A stretch of 64,000 bases of DNA from Pseudolabrys sp. (lineage in GTDB: Bacteria; Pseudomonadota; Alphaproteobacteria; Rhizobiales; Xanthobacteraceae): contig JALHNV010000005.1 in the NCBI GenBank assembly GCA_022843325.1, positions 27,158-91,157 on the forward strand. Reading direction: 5' to 3'. How positions within the stretch are numbered: the stretch's first letter is position 1; each line of letters opens with the position of its first letter. The translations under genes were made by a program, and so were the position numbers. This document shows positions 10,223-20,305 of this stretch, piece by piece. Below the pieces are notes generated by a model. It saw only the letters and a list, made by a program, of their open reading frames with translations. It did no database searches and was not told the origin of the DNA.

Positions 10223-10950
10223 GCGCGCAGCCGGAGGCCGCGCTGGTGCTGTTCTCCGGCGGACAGGATTCGACCGTGTGCCTGGCCTGGGCGCTGGAGC
10301 GTTACGCCCGCGTCGAGACCGTCGGTTTTCATTACGGCCAGCGCCACGCCATCGAATTGGACGTGCGGCCGCGGCTGCGCGAGCGCATGGCGGCGCTGAA
10401 GCCGGAATGGGCGGCGCGGCTCGGCGAGGACCATATGGTCCGGCTTGACGCGCTCGCCACCATTTCCGACACCGCGCTGACCCGCGACACCGCCATCGCC
10501 ATGGCCGACAGCGGCCTGCCGAACACCTTTGTGCCCGGCCGCAACCTGATCTTCTTCTGTTTTGCCGGTGCGCTGGCCTACCGGCGCGGCGCGTCGCACA
10601 TCGTCGCCGGCATGTGCGAGACCGACTATTCCGGCTACCCGGACTGCCGCGACGATACGGTCAAGGCCATGCAGGTGGCGCTGAGCCTCGGCATGGACCG
10701 GCGGGTGGTCCTTCACACGCCGCTGATGTGGGTGGACAAGGCCGCCACCTTCGCCATGGCCGTGGAACTGGGCGGGGACGCCTTTCTCGACATCGTTGTC
10801 GAGGACACCCATAGCTGCTACGTCGGCGCCCGCTCCCACCGGCATGACTGGGGTTATGGCTGCGGAGCGTGCCCGGCCTGCGACCTGCGGGCGCGGGGGT
10901 TTGCGAAATTCCGTGATGGACGGCTGACGAATGACCAACGGCACGATTGA
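10213..10950 (+). CDS. queC: 7-cyano-7-deazaguanine synthase QueC
   Basis: [18 protein letters not shown]-loop; [19 protein letters not shown]...[14 protein letters not shown] zinc site; GTG start overlaps the upstream stop. Confidence 0.92.
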   Translation: MGLSAQPEAALVLFSGGQDSTVCLAWALERYARVETVGFHYGQRHAIELDVRPRLRERMAALKPEWAARLGEDHMVRLDALATISDTALTRDTAIAMADSGLPNTFVPGRNLIFFCFAGALAYRRGASHIVAGMCETDYSGYPDCRDDTVKAMQVALSLGMDRRVVLHTPLMWVDKAATFAMAVELGGDAFLDIVVEDTHSCYVGARSHRHDWGYGCGACPACDLRARGFAKFRDGRLTNDQRHD

Positions 10951-11503
10951 GACGCGCAAGACTATCGAAGGCGGCATTTTCCTCGTTTTGTTCTGCCTGA
11001 CCATACCGGTCGCGAACTGGATGATCGGCAATGTCGGGACCGTCTGCGGCCCCAAGAGCCCATGCCTGATTCCGGTGGCGCCGGGGCTGATGGCGCCGTC
11101 CGGCGTGCTGATGATTGGCGTGGCGCTGGTGCTGCGCGATCTGGTGCAGCGCCGGCTTGGCGTCGAGTTCGGCATCGCCGCCATTCTGGCCGGCGCGGCG
11201 ATTTCCGCCGGGGTTGCGCCGGCGTCACTGGTGATAGCCTCGACCACGGCCTTTTTGCTGTCGGAATTCGTCGACTTCGCGATCTATACGCCGCTGGCGC
11301 GACGCCGTCTGGTGACCGCGGTGGTGCTGTCGTCGATGGCCGGGCTCTTGGTCGACTCGATCGTCTTCCTGTGGTTGGCCTTCGGCTCGCTCGAGTATTT
11401 GGCCGGGCAGGTCGTGGGCAAGACCTGGATGGTGCTATTGTCGATCCCGCTGGTGGCGCTGCTGCGCCGCCGCGACGCGCGCCTCGGACTCACCGCTGCT
11501 TGA
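10931..11503 (+). CDS. VUT-family (DUF165/YhhQ-like) queuosine precursor transporter
   Basis: Multi-[44 protein letters not shown]; coupled to queC. Confidence 0.85.
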   Translation: MTNGTIETRKTIEGGIFLVLFCLTIPVANWMIGNVGTVCGPKSPCLIPVAPGLMAPSGVLMIGVALVLRDLVQRRLGVEFGIAAILAGAAISAGVAPASLVIASTTAFLLSEFVDFAIYTPLARRRLVTAVVLSSMAGLLVDSIVFLWLAFGSLEYLAGQVVGKTWMVLLSIPLVALLRRRDARLGLTAA

Positions 11504-11515
11504 CGGAACGGACCC

Positions 11516-12211
11516 ATGACCACTGCGCTTGAAGCCCTGAAGAACATCACCACCGGCACCATCACCACGATGCTGCTGAAGAAAGGCATTCGCAGATCCT
11601 GGATGGCCGGCGCCATGCCGCTCGGCTTTTCCGGCAAGCGGGTGGTGGGTGAGGCCTTCACGCTTCGCTTCGTGCCGGTGCGCGAGGATCTGGCGACGCC
11701 CGAAAGCTGGAGCGCGCCGATCTCGACCCGCAGCGCCATCGAGGCCATGCCGGAGAACTGCATCGTGGTCGCCGACGCCATGGGCGTCACCAGCGCCGGC
11801 ATCTTCGGCGACATTCTCTGCATGCGCATGGTCAAGCGCGGCGTCACCGCGCTCATTACCGACGGCGTCATGCGCGACAAGCACGGCGTCCAGGCCACCG
11901 GCCTGCCGGTCTGGTGCGCCGGCATGGCGGCGCCGGCCTCGGTCAATCAGCTGACCTTCGTCGGCTGGAACGAGCCGATCGGCTGCGGCGGCTGCGCCAT
12001 CTTCCCCGGCGATATCATCGTTGCCGACGATGACGGCGCGGTGGTGATCCCGAAAAACCTCGTCGACTTCGTCGCCGAAGGCGGCGCCGAGCATGAGCTT
12101 CTGGAAAGCTGGCTGGTGCAGGAAGTGGAAAAGGGCGCCAAGCTGCCCGGCCTCTATCCGCCCAACGAAGAAAACAAGAAGCGCTACGAAGACTGGAAAA
12201 AGTCGCGCTAG
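11516..12211 (+). CDS. RraA-family protein (ribonuclease activity regulator / HMG aldolase-like fold)
   Basis: CIVVADAMGVTSAGIFGDILCMRMVKRGVTALITDGVMRD, PGDIIVADDDGAVVIPKNL. Confidence 0.88.
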   Translation: MTTALEALKNITTGTITTMLLKKGIRRSWMAGAMPLGFSGKRVVGEAFTLRFVPVREDLATPESWSAPISTRSAIEAMPENCIVVADAMGVTSAGIFGDILCMRMVKRGVTALITDGVMRDKHGVQATGLPVWCAGMAAPASVNQLTFVGWNEPIGCGGCAIFPGDIIVADDDGAVVIPKNLVDFVAEGGAEHELLESWLVQEVEKGAKLPGLYPPNEENKKRYEDWKKSR

Positions 12212-12286
12212 CGCGCCCTTGTCAAACCGTTGATTTCCACACGCGTTGGTTTAGGCTGGTCCGGTCCGCCAACCTGGGTCGCGCCG

Positions 12287-13384
12287 ATGATCGGCCTGCG
12301 CACCTATAGTGTGGGAATGCTGCTGGCCTTGTGTCCCGTCGCGGGCCTGGCGCAGCCGGCGGTCTCGTTGGCGTCGATTGACCGCGATCTCAGTCGGTTG
12401 TGCGCGCGCCTGCCCAATGCCGGCGAGGACGGTGCGGCGCTGCGCGCCCGCATGGCGCAACTCTGGCGGCAGCGCACAGCTTATCTGGCGACCCTGCCGG
12501 CCGGCCAGCGCGCCGCCGTTGAGGCGCAACCAAGCCAAGCCTCGTCGCAATGCCTGACGCAGGCCCGGGCCGCGGCGGCGCCGTTACGCCCTCTCAGCCA
12601 CGGCTCTGCGAAGAAATCCAACAGTCCGCTTGTCTATCGCGACGGCGTCGGCGAGTCGCCGACTGCCGCCGGCCGGCCCACGCCCGCCCGCCGCCCGGCT
12701 TCGGCCAATGGCGGCGGCCCTCCAGCGACAGTCGACACATCCATCTCCGTTGATCGGCAGCCTGTCAGCCGCGACGAGGCACAACTGACGCCGTTCTTTC
12801 CATGGCCGCCGCCGGCGCCATCCGGCCGGCGTCTGTTGCAGGTGGCCGACCTCGGCGGCAACACGCCAGTGAACACTTGGGGCCATGTCGCCGACCGATT
12901 TGTCGCCTACATCAGGGGCGGCCGGTTTCGATCCTGGGGCTTTTACTCCGCCCCCGGCGGCTTTGCCGTGGTGCCCCAGATCGAGCAGCTTGACGATCGG
13001 ACCGGCCAGGCGTTTCCGGGAGACGAACGCTGGGCCACCGAAATCCGCATTGCCAGCACCAGCGTGCTTGAGGGACTGCTTACGGTGCGACGGCCGAAAG
13101 GCATCTATCGCACCATCGTATTCGTGCTGACCACCGATCCGCGCACCGGCGATCCGGTGACCGATCCGCGCCGGATGATGGAGGCTGCACGCCGCTGGGG
13201 AATTTCGGGTGCTGTCGATTTGCCGGCATCGCTGCGCGACCGGCCTGTCACGCCGGACCAGCGCCTGTTTGCGCTCGTTTACGAATTCCAGAGTCCCATC
13301 AGCGGTCCGACCACCGTCAATTCGCCGGGCCGCTGGGACATCGACCGGCATCTGCGCGATGCCGGCCTGGCGCTGCCGCAATGA
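12287..13384 (+). CDS. exported protein of unknown function with Pro-rich linker
   Basis: Signal peptide MIGLRTYSVGMLLALCPVAGLAQ; conserved-looking C-terminal half; ATGA overlap with the next gene. Confidence 0.7.
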   Translation: MIGLRTYSVGMLLALCPVAGLAQPAVSLASIDRDLSRLCARLPNAGEDGAALRARMAQLWRQRTAYLATLPAGQRAAVEAQPSQASSQCLTQARAAAAPLRPLSHGSAKKSNSPLVYRDGVGESPTAAGRPTPARRPASANGGGPPATVDTSISVDRQPVSRDEAQLTPFFPWPPPAPSGRRLLQVADLGGNTPVNTWGHVADRFVAYIRGGRFRSWGFYSAPGGFAVVPQIEQLDDRTGQAFPGDERWATEIRIASTSVLEGLLTVRRPKGIYRTIVFVLTTDPRTGDPVTDPRRMMEAARRWGISGAVDLPASLRDRPVTPDQRLFALVYEFQSPISGPTTVNSPGRWDIDRHLRDAGLALPQ

Positions 13385-13794
13385 CCGTGCACAAAGCCAA
13401 GACTTGGTTGTTCATCGGCTGGGCCTGCGCCGTGGCGCCCTTGATGATCATCCTGGTGATGCGCCAGCTGGGCGGCGAGTACGGCAACGACGCTCAAGAT
13501 GTATGGAACTGGTTCAGCCAGTTTGTGCTGCCGACGCTCACATTGCTGATCGGCGCCTTCACGGTGTCGGCCGCTCCCGCCGATCACAAGCCGCTCGACC
13601 ATCCGATGCTGTTCTGGATCGCGGCTGTGCTGTCGTTGTTCTATATCGGGCTGCTGTATGTCGTTGTCGGCAAGCAGGTGTTCACGACCCTGACCTACCA
13701 GGAATATTTCAAGCAGACGGCGCTGTTCCTTAGCTTGATCCAGGCCGTGGTGATCGGCGTCGTCGGAAAATTCTTCATCGAAAGCGGCCGCTGA
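13381..13794 (+). CDS. small multi-TM protein of unknown function
   Basis: Hydrophobic helices; start overlaps the upstream stop. Confidence 0.75.
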   Translation: MTVHKAKTWLFIGWACAVAPLMIILVMRQLGGEYGNDAQDVWNWFSQFVLPTLTLLIGAFTVSAAPADHKPLDHPMLFWIAAVLSLFYIGLLYVVVGKQVFTTLTYQEYFKQTALFLSLIQAVVIGVVGKFFIESGR

Positions 13795-13860
13795 TCGACA
13801 GTTGATGCCGCGGTTGCTATGAACCGCCTGGCGGGAATGCGTTTTTCGAAGCGGGTTTGA

Positions 13861-14658
13861 ATGTTCTTCGTTCTGTCCAAGACCGTCGCCTTTCTGCTGA
13901 TGCCGTCCAATATTCTGGTGTTGTCGTGTGCTGCGGGCGTCGTCCTGCTATTCACGCGCTGGCGGCGCGCCGGCCGCTGGCTGGCAGGCGTCAGCGTCGT
14001 CGCGCTGCTGGCGATCGGCTATCTGCCGGTCGGCCGTCTTTTGCTCAACGTTCTTGAAGACCGCTTTCCGCGCTGGGACGCGTCGCGCGGCGCACCCGAC
14101 GGCATCGTCGTGCTGGGCGGCGCCATTCACGGCGTGCCCGGCCGCCCCGGCGACGAACCGAGTCTGACCGGCGACGGCGCGCGGGTTGTGGCCATCGGCC
14201 GGCTGGCGCGGGCTTATCCGAATGCACGGATTATTTACAGCAGCGGCGATGCCAGCCTGCTGGCGAACAGCCGGCCGGAAGCCGATTTCGTGCCGCCGTT
14301 GCTCGATGCCATGAGCGTGCCGCGTGAGCGCGTGACGCTGGAGGCGCGTTCGCGCAATACCCAGGAGAACGCCATCTTCAGCAAGGAATTGGCACAGCCG
14401 AAGCCGGGCGAACGCTGGCTGGTGGTGACCTCGGCTTTTCACATGCCGCGCGCCATGGGCTGCTTCCGGCGTATCGGTTTCGAGGTCGAAGCCTATCCGG
14501 TGGGCTGGCGGACGCCGCCAAAGGTATCGCTTTTGCCGCGCGGGGTGTTCGGCGCTGGACTGGCCATGACCGATTTTGCCGCACATGAGTGGATCGGGCT
14601 GGTGGCCTATTGGCTCACCGGCCGCACCAGCGAATTGCTGCCGGGCCCGACGGCCTAG
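13861..14658 (+). CDS. YdcF/ElyC-family (DUF218) membrane protein
   Basis: N-terminal TM; GIVVLGGAIHG, RSRNTQENAIFSKEL, WLVVTSAFHMPRAMGCFRRIGFEVEAYPV. Confidence 0.9.
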   Translation: MFFVLSKTVAFLLMPSNILVLSCAAGVVLLFTRWRRAGRWLAGVSVVALLAIGYLPVGRLLLNVLEDRFPRWDASRGAPDGIVVLGGAIHGVPGRPGDEPSLTGDGARVVAIGRLARAYPNARIIYSSGDASLLANSRPEADFVPPLLDAMSVPRERVTLEARSRNTQENAIFSKELAQPKPGERWLVVTSAFHMPRAMGCFRRIGFEVEAYPVGWRTPPKVSLLPRGVFGAGLAMTDFAAHEWIGLVAYWLTGRTSELLPGPTA

Positions 14659-15338
14659 TCGAACGCTCTGCGCGACTCCGACGAGAACTGCCGCCGCCAC
14701 ATCACGATCACCACGCCGGTGGTGGTCAGCACCAAGGGCAGCGGCCCCAGCAGCCAGCCGAGATAGCCGAGCGAGAAGAAGAAGGCGCGCTGGCCGCGGT
14801 TGAAGTGGCGGCCGGCGTCGGTGCAGACATGCGCCGCCCTCTGTACAAAGGCCCGCGCCGCCGGCGTGTCGCGCTCCTCCAGAGGCGGCGCGGCGCCGAC
14901 CATGATGGCGAAATAGTTGAACAGCCGGTACGCCCAGGCGAACTTGAAAAAGGCGTAGATGAAGATGACGATCAGGCCGAGCATCTTTACCTCCCACAGC
15001 TGCCGCGAGGGCAGTGCGCCCTGACCGAACAGCGAGATGACGGGCAGGATGTCGTCCGAGGCGCGCATCAACGTCAGCGCACCGCCGATGGCAATCAGGC
15101 TGGTGGAGGCGAAGAACGCCGTGCCGCTTTGCAGCGCCGCGGTGACCTGGGCATCGACCATGCGCATGTCACGCGCCACCAACCGCTCCATCCAGTCGTC
15201 GCGGTAGCCGTTCATCAGGGAGTTGAGGCTGGTTTTGCCCTTGGCGGTCTTCTCGATGACGATCGAGTAGATCAGCCAGGCGCCGACGAACCAGGCGACG
15301 GCGAGAATGTCGGGCAGCGTGATGGTGGCCATGGTCAT
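14655..15338 (-). CDS. DUF599-family membrane protein
   Basis: WFVGAWLIYSIVIE, FFASTSLIAIGGALTLM, FKFAWAYRLFNYFAIMVGAAP. Confidence 0.85.
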   Translation of the reverse strand: MTMATITLPDILAVAWFVGAWLIYSIVIEKTAKGKTSLNSLMNGYRDDWMERLVARDMRMVDAQVTAALQSGTAFFASTSLIAIGGALTLMRASDDILPVISLFGQGALPSRQLWEVKMLGLIVIFIYAFFKFAWAYRLFNYFAIMVGAAPPLEERDTPAARAFVQRAAHVCTDAGRHFNRGQRAFFFSLGYLGWLLGPLPLVLTTTGVVIVMWRRQFSSESRRAFD

Positions 15339-15457
15339 CGAACGACTCCTGCCGCAATGGTGCCCGTTCGGGCGGCCTGCGACAACCGGGGTCGGTCATC
15401 GGCCGGACACTTGAGCGGCGTTGGCGGCTCTGCCACCATGCCGCAAAAGGAGCTCTC

Positions 15458-15883
15458 ATGCCGCAGACGATTACCCTCGGGACCAAGGAACTGGTCGCCG
15501 CCGCCGAACGCGAGATCGAGACGATCCCGGTGGAGGAGGCGATCGCGCTCGCCGGCCGTGACGACACCGTCCTGATCGATATCCGCGACATCCGCGAATT
15601 GCAGCGCGACGGCAAGGTGCCCGGCGCCTTCCATTGCCCGCGCGGCATGCTGGAATTCTGGATCGATCCCCAGAGCAGCTATCACAAGCCGGTGTTCGCG
15701 CAGGACAAGCGTTACGTGTTCTTCTGCGCCGGCGGTTTGCGCTCGGCCTTGGCGGCGCATACGGCGCACACCATGGGTCTCAAGCCGGTCGCCCATATCA
15801 AAGGCGGATTCGGCGCCTGGAAGAAGGCCGGCGGCGCCGTTGAGGCGCCGGCGCCGAAACCGGACGTTGCGGCGAAGGCGTAA
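15458..15883 (+). CDS. rhodanese-like domain protein
   Basis: DDTVLIDIRDIRELQRDGKVPGAFHCPRGMLEFWID, YVFFCAGGLRSALAAHTAHTMG. Confidence 0.9.
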   Translation: MPQTITLGTKELVAAAEREIETIPVEEAIALAGRDDTVLIDIRDIRELQRDGKVPGAFHCPRGMLEFWIDPQSSYHKPVFAQDKRYVFFCAGGLRSALAAHTAHTMGLKPVAHIKGGFGAWKKAGGAVEAPAPKPDVAAKA

Positions 15884-15889
15884 CATGCC

Positions 15890-16564
15890 ATGGCGCTGAC
15901 GCTGATCATCGGCAACAAGAACTACTCATCCTGGTCGCTGCGGCCCTGGATCGCGATGAAGGCGGCGGGCATCGCTTTCGACGAGAAGGTGCTCCCGCTC
16001 TACGAGCCGGGCAGCCGCGAACAGGTGCTGGCTTTCTCGCCGGCCGGCAAGGTTCCTGTGCTGATCGACGACGGCCAGCCGGTCTGGGAGTCGCTGGCGA
16101 TTCTTGAGCACTTGGCGGAGCGCTTTCCCAGCGCGGGGCTGTGGCCGGCAGATCCGGTGGCGCGCAGCCACGCCCGCGTGGTTGCCAACGAAATGCACGC
16201 CGGCTTTCAGGCCCTGCGCAAGAACTGTCCGATGAACATCTGGCTGCCGCCGAAGCTGCGTCCGCAAGGCGACGACGTCATGGAGAACGTCTGGCGCATC
16301 GACGCGCTGTGGCGCGACTGCCGGGCGCGCTTTGGCCACAAGGGACCGTTTTTGTTCGGCGGCTTCGGCGCCGCCGATGCCATGTATGCGCCGGTGGTGT
16401 CGCGTCTGCACAGCTATGGGCTGCCGGTCAGCGAGGGGGCGACCGCCTACATGGCGGCGGTCATGGCAACGCCGGCCTGGCAGGAGTGGACGGCAGCCGC
16501 GCTGCAGGAGCCGTGGGTGATGCAGCACAATGAGCCGGATTGGCCGCTGGTACGCGGGGCCTGA
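15890..16564 (+). CDS. glutathione S-transferase family protein
   Basis: LIIGNKNYSSWSLRPWIAMKAAGI, PAGKVPVLIDDGQPVWESLAILEHLAERFP. Confidence 0.9.
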   Translation: MALTLIIGNKNYSSWSLRPWIAMKAAGIAFDEKVLPLYEPGSREQVLAFSPAGKVPVLIDDGQPVWESLAILEHLAERFPSAGLWPADPVARSHARVVANEMHAGFQALRKNCPMNIWLPPKLRPQGDDVMENVWRIDALWRDCRARFGHKGPFLFGGFGAADAMYAPVVSRLHSYGLPVSEGATAYMAAVMATPAWQEWTAAALQEPWVMQHNEPDWPLVRGA

Positions 16565-16656
16565 GAAACCAGCCAATTTTCATCACATCGGCGATCGAAC
16601 CAAAGTTCCCTTCGGGCGTTGAGTTCCCGGGTCTTCGCACGGGGTACAGCGCTCGG

Positions 16657-18762
16657 ATGATTCTCAAACCGGACCAGAACGTTTGGCGCACCGCGCCGGC
16701 GGCGCGGGCGGCCGTGCTGATAGATGGCGCCGAGTATTTCGCGGCGGCCCGCCAAGCGATGATCAAGGCCGAGCGTTCGATCATGATCGCCGGCTGGGAT
16801 ATTCACAGCAAGACGCGGCTGGTCGGCCCTTCGGGTGAAGCAGATGACGGTTACCCGCCGCTATTCGCGGAATTTCTCGCCCGGTTGGTGGTCGAACGCC
16901 CACAACTCCAGATCAATCTGCTTCTCTGGGATTTTTCCGTCCTCTATACCGGCGAGCGCGATCCGTTCCCGACCTTGGCGCTGCGCTGGTCGACTCCGGA
17001 CCAGATCAAATTCTGTCTCGACGACTGCGTGCCAATAGGCTCGTCGCAGCATCAGAAGCTGGTGGTGGTGGACGACAAGATCGCCTTCAGTGGCGGGCTG
17101 GACATCACCATGCGGCGCTGGGACACCGGCCGCCACGAGCTGGACAATCCGTACCGCATCGATCCGGACGGAAAAGCCTATGAGCCGTTTCACGATGTGC
17201 AGATGGTGGTCGACGGCGAGGCGGCACAGGCGCTCGGCGAATTGCTGCGCGACCGCTGGGCCTGCGCCGCCTGCGAGACCGTGCGCGCTGTCAAAACCGA
17301 GGGCGATCCGTGGCCTGACCACGTGACGCCGGAGTTCACGGATATCGAGGTCGGCATCGCACGGACCCTGCCGACCTACGAAGGCCAAACCGACATCCGG
17401 GAAGTGCAGCGCCTGTTTCTTGACAGCATCGACGCCGCGGAACGATCGATCTATATCGAAAACCAGTATCTCACGGTGGCAGCGGTCGCGGAGCGGTTGG
17501 CCCGGCGGTTGCGCGAAAAGCCCGAACTCGAAGTGTTGATCGTGGCGCCGAAGTCGCACGATTCGTGGCTGGAGGCGCACAGCATGCGCGCCGGCCGTAT
17601 CGCCTTTACGCGCACGGTGAAGCAAGCCGGCGGCGACCGTTTCCACCTCGTCTATCCGAAGATTACCGATGGGGAGCGCAGCGCCGCCACCATGGTGCAT
17701 GCCAAGGTGATGATCGTCGACGATACTTTCCTGCGCATCGGCTCGGCCAATCTCAACAATCGGTCCATGGGCACCGATACCGAATGCGACCTGATAATCG
17801 AGGCCAGCTCGGACAAGGAACGTGCCGGCATCGCCAATGTGCGCAACCGTTTGCTCGGCGACCACTGCGGCGCCAGCGCCGACGAGGTTGCCGCCGCACT
17901 GGAAAACGCGGGCGGGTCGCTGCTGACGGTGGCGAAAACGCTGAGCGCCAACGGCCACAGCCTCGCGCCGATCGAGGATACGTCGGAGGGCACCGAAGAA
18001 CTGGACACCGTGTTCCAGAGTGTGGCCGATCCGGAAAAGCCGATCGGCGCCGAAAAATTCGTCAGCAACATGACCGGCGGTATCGTGCCGGTCCGGCATA
18101 TCTCCACCGTGGTCAAGGTGGTGCTGGCGGGGCTGGTTGTGTTGGCGCTGGCGCTGGTCTGGCGCTACGTGCCGCTGGCCCGGCCCGACGAGGTTCGCGA
18201 GGCCTTTGCGTCCATCAACGGCAACGCCGCGGCGCCGTTGATCGTGGTCGGCATTTTTATTGCCGCCGGCCTCGTGTTTTTTCCGGTGATGGTTTTGATC
18301 GCCGCAACGGCCGCCGCTTTCGGCCCGTGGCTCGGCTTTGCCTACGCCACAGCAGGGGCGCTTGCCAGCGCGCTGGCGGCCTACGCCATCGGCCGGATGA
18401 TCGGAAAACGGCCGCTGCGTAATTTCCTCGGACCGCGGCTCAACCGCGTTCGCCAGCGTGTCGCCAAACGTGGCGTCATCACCATCGCTGCAGTGCGGCT
18501 GGTGCCGGTCGCACCGTTCACGGTGGTCAACCTGGTGGCCGGCGCCAGCGGCATCCGTGTTTTTGAGTACATGGCCGGCACCATGCTGGGCATGTTGCCG
18601 GGTCTCGTGATGATTTCGGCAGTCGGACATCAGATTGCCCGTATCATGACGGCGCCGACCCCGACCGACTTCGCTTTGCTAGCCGCCGTGGTGACGGGCT
18701 GGATCGCCGTGTCGGTCGGCGTGCAGGCTCTCGTGTCGCGCTACTCGACCGGCCAGGCGTGA
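16657..18762 (+). CDS. phospholipase D-like protein fused to a C-terminal VTT/SNARE-associated (DedA-like) membrane domain
   Basis: SSQHQKLVVVDDKIAFSGGLDIT and VHAKVMIVDDTFLRIGSANLNNRSMGTDTE; C-terminal TM region PLRNFLGPRLNRVRQRVAKRGVITIAAVRLVPVAPFTVVNLVAG. Confidence 0.9.
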   Translation: MILKPDQNVWRTAPAARAAVLIDGAEYFAAARQAMIKAERSIMIAGWDIHSKTRLVGPSGEADDGYPPLFAEFLARLVVERPQLQINLLLWDFSVLYTGERDPFPTLALRWSTPDQIKFCLDDCVPIGSSQHQKLVVVDDKIAFSGGLDITMRRWDTGRHELDNPYRIDPDGKAYEPFHDVQMVVDGEAAQALGELLRDRWACAACETVRAVKTEGDPWPDHVTPEFTDIEVGIARTLPTYEGQTDIREVQRLFLDSIDAAERSIYIENQYLTVAAVAERLARRLREKPELEVLIVAPKSHDSWLEAHSMRAGRIAFTRTVKQAGGDRFHLVYPKITDGERSAATMVHAKVMIVDDTFLRIGSANLNNRSMGTDTECDLIIEASSDKERAGIANVRNRLLGDHCGASADEVAAALENAGGSLLTVAKTLSANGHSLAPIEDTSEGTEELDTVFQSVADPEKPIGAEKFVSNMTGGIVPVRHISTVVKVVLAGLVVLALALVWRYVPLARPDEVREAFASINGNAAAPLIVVGIFIAAGLVFFPVMVLIAATAAAFGPWLGFAYATAGALASALAAYAIGRMIGKRPLRNFLGPRLNRVRQRVAKRGVITIAAVRLVPVAPFTVVNLVAGASGIRVFEYMAGTMLGMLPGLVMISAVGHQIARIMTAPTPTDFALLAAVVTGWIAVSVGVQALVSRYSTGQA

Positions 18763-19535
18763 CGGTGACGGCCCCGCCGACCGTCCGGGTCATGACCTGG
18801 AATATTCACGGTGCCTTCGGACGCAATCCGCGTTTCGATCTGGCGCAGGTCATCAAGCTGATCCGCCGCTGGCACCCCGACGTCGTTGCGCTGCAGGAGG
18901 TCGACTCGCGGCGCTGCATCGACGGTGCCGCCAATCCGTTCGAATTGCTGCCGGCGGCAATAGGCGTGCACGGCATCGGCGCCAAGGCGCTGACCACCAA
19001 AGACGGCGACTACGGGCAAATGCTGGTCAGCCGCTGGCCGATCGTGACGCATGAGGTGCGAGATATCTCGTTCGGCGAACGCGAGCCGCGGCGTGCCATC
19101 CGTGCCGAGGTCGATACGCCGTGCGGGCCCCTGACGGTCGTTGCAACGCATCTCGGCCTGAGCATCCGTGAGCGCCGCGATCAGGCGCGGGCGCTGATGC
19201 AACTGGCGGCGGGCGAGGGCCCCGCCGTGATCATCGGCGATTTCAACGACTGGTTCTGGCCGGGTTCTGTGCGGGCCGTGTTGTCCGGCGAATTTCCCGG
19301 GCGGACGACCAACCGGACCTTCCCATCATACTTCCCGCTGCTGCGCCTCGACCGGATTTATTGCCGGCCGCGCACGGCGCTGGTGCGCAGCTTCGTTGAT
19401 CCGGCCGGAAAGGCGTTGTCAGACCACCTGCCGGTCATCGCCGACATCGCGCTTGACGCTCACCAGGGCCGCTCCAGCGAATTGGTGACGTGTTCGCGGT
19501 CGGGCGAGGTAAAGCAGAGGCCAACGCACAAGTAG
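18759..19535 (+). CDS. endonuclease/exonuclease/phosphatase (EEP) family protein
   Basis: VMTWNIHGAFG, VVALQEVD, VVATHLGLSIRERRDQ, VIIGDFNDWF, SDHLPVIADI. Confidence 0.9.
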   Translation: MTVTAPPTVRVMTWNIHGAFGRNPRFDLAQVIKLIRRWHPDVVALQEVDSRRCIDGAANPFELLPAAIGVHGIGAKALTTKDGDYGQMLVSRWPIVTHEVRDISFGEREPRRAIRAEVDTPCGPLTVVATHLGLSIRERRDQARALMQLAAGEGPAVIIGDFNDWFWPGSVRAVLSGEFPGRTTNRTFPSYFPLLRLDRIYCRPRTALVRSFVDPAGKALSDHLPVIADIALDAHQGRSSELVTCSRSGEVKQRPTHK

Positions 19536-19873
19536 GGCAACTCCGGGTGCGGGTTGTGGCCGCGGTGGAATTTGGCGATCGGCTCCGAATAGCAGTCACC
19601 GGCCGTGGCTTTGACCAGGACGCCCTCTTCGAAATGCGCCTCAAATTGGCCCTGGAGGCAGACGAAGAACGCCGCGCCGTTGTGGCAATGCCAGTTGGTG
19701 TAACCGCCGGGGACGATTTCGGCATTGTAGATTTGCACCTTGGCCTGCGCGTCACGCGGCAGCGACGCATAAAGCGTGTCGAGCAGCAGATTTCGGTGAA
19801 AGCCGTGGCCGGGGGGCACAAAGCCTTGCAGCTTCAGTTTCAGATCCTTGTAATCGTCGGTGCGGGCGTCCAT
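19460..19873 (-). CDS. cupin-domain protein
   Basis: GGYTNWHCHNGAAFFVCLQGQFEAHFEEGVLVKATAGDCYSEP. Confidence 0.75.
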   Translation of the reverse strand: MDARTDDYKDLKLKLQGFVPPGHGFHRNLLLDTLYASLPRDAQAKVQIYNAEIVPGGYTNWHCHNGAAFFVCLQGQFEAHFEEGVLVKATAGDCYSEPIAKFHRGHNPHPELPYLCVGLCFTSPDREHVTNSLERPW

Positions 19874-19953
19874 GACATCGTCTCCATGCGGGAGATCGGA
19901 TGCTAATACGCCGGAACGCGCGGCGTGAAGACGTCCTAGGGCGCGAACAGCAG

Positions 19954-19982
19954 AAAGCCCGGCACGCGGGCCGGGCTTTCAA
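19954..19982. terminator. rho-independent-type hairpin downstream of the CsbD gene
   Basis: AAAGCCCGGC-ACGCGG-GCCGGGCTTT. Confidence 0.65.
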
Positions 19983-20003
19983 GTTCCGCCGAACGTCCAA
20001 CGA

Positions 20004-20186
20004 TCAATCGTTCACGGCGTCCTTGGCTGCGTCCTTCATGCCACCGATGGTGTTCTGAACCTTGCCGGCAACCTGCTGGGCCTTGCCCTCGGTCTCAAGC
20101 TTGGCATCGCCGGTTACTTTGCCCGCGACTTCCTTGACCTTGCCCTTGGCCTGCTCGTAGCTGCCTTCAACGCGATCCTTGTTCAT
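20004..20186 (-). CDS. CsbD-family stress protein
   Basis: MNKDRVEGSYEQAKGKVKEVAGKVTGDAKLETEGKAQQVAGKVQ. Confidence 0.93.
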   Translation of the reverse strand: MNKDRVEGSYEQAKGKVKEVAGKVTGDAKLETEGKAQQVAGKVQNTIGGMKDAAKDAVND

Positions 20187-20305
20187 GCAATTCCTCATCT
20201 TGTTGCTGCGGAGTGCTCACCAGGACAACGCTTGCCAGCTTCGACGGTTCCGATCTGCTGTCAGCGCGGCCGGTTGTCAGCAAGACTTTCGACGGCGGCG
20301 CATGA

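Noticed and set aside
16861-18630. 589-aa minus-strand ORF antisense to the PLD-VTT gene
   Set aside because: Antisense artefact; His/Gln/Arg-rich without domains.
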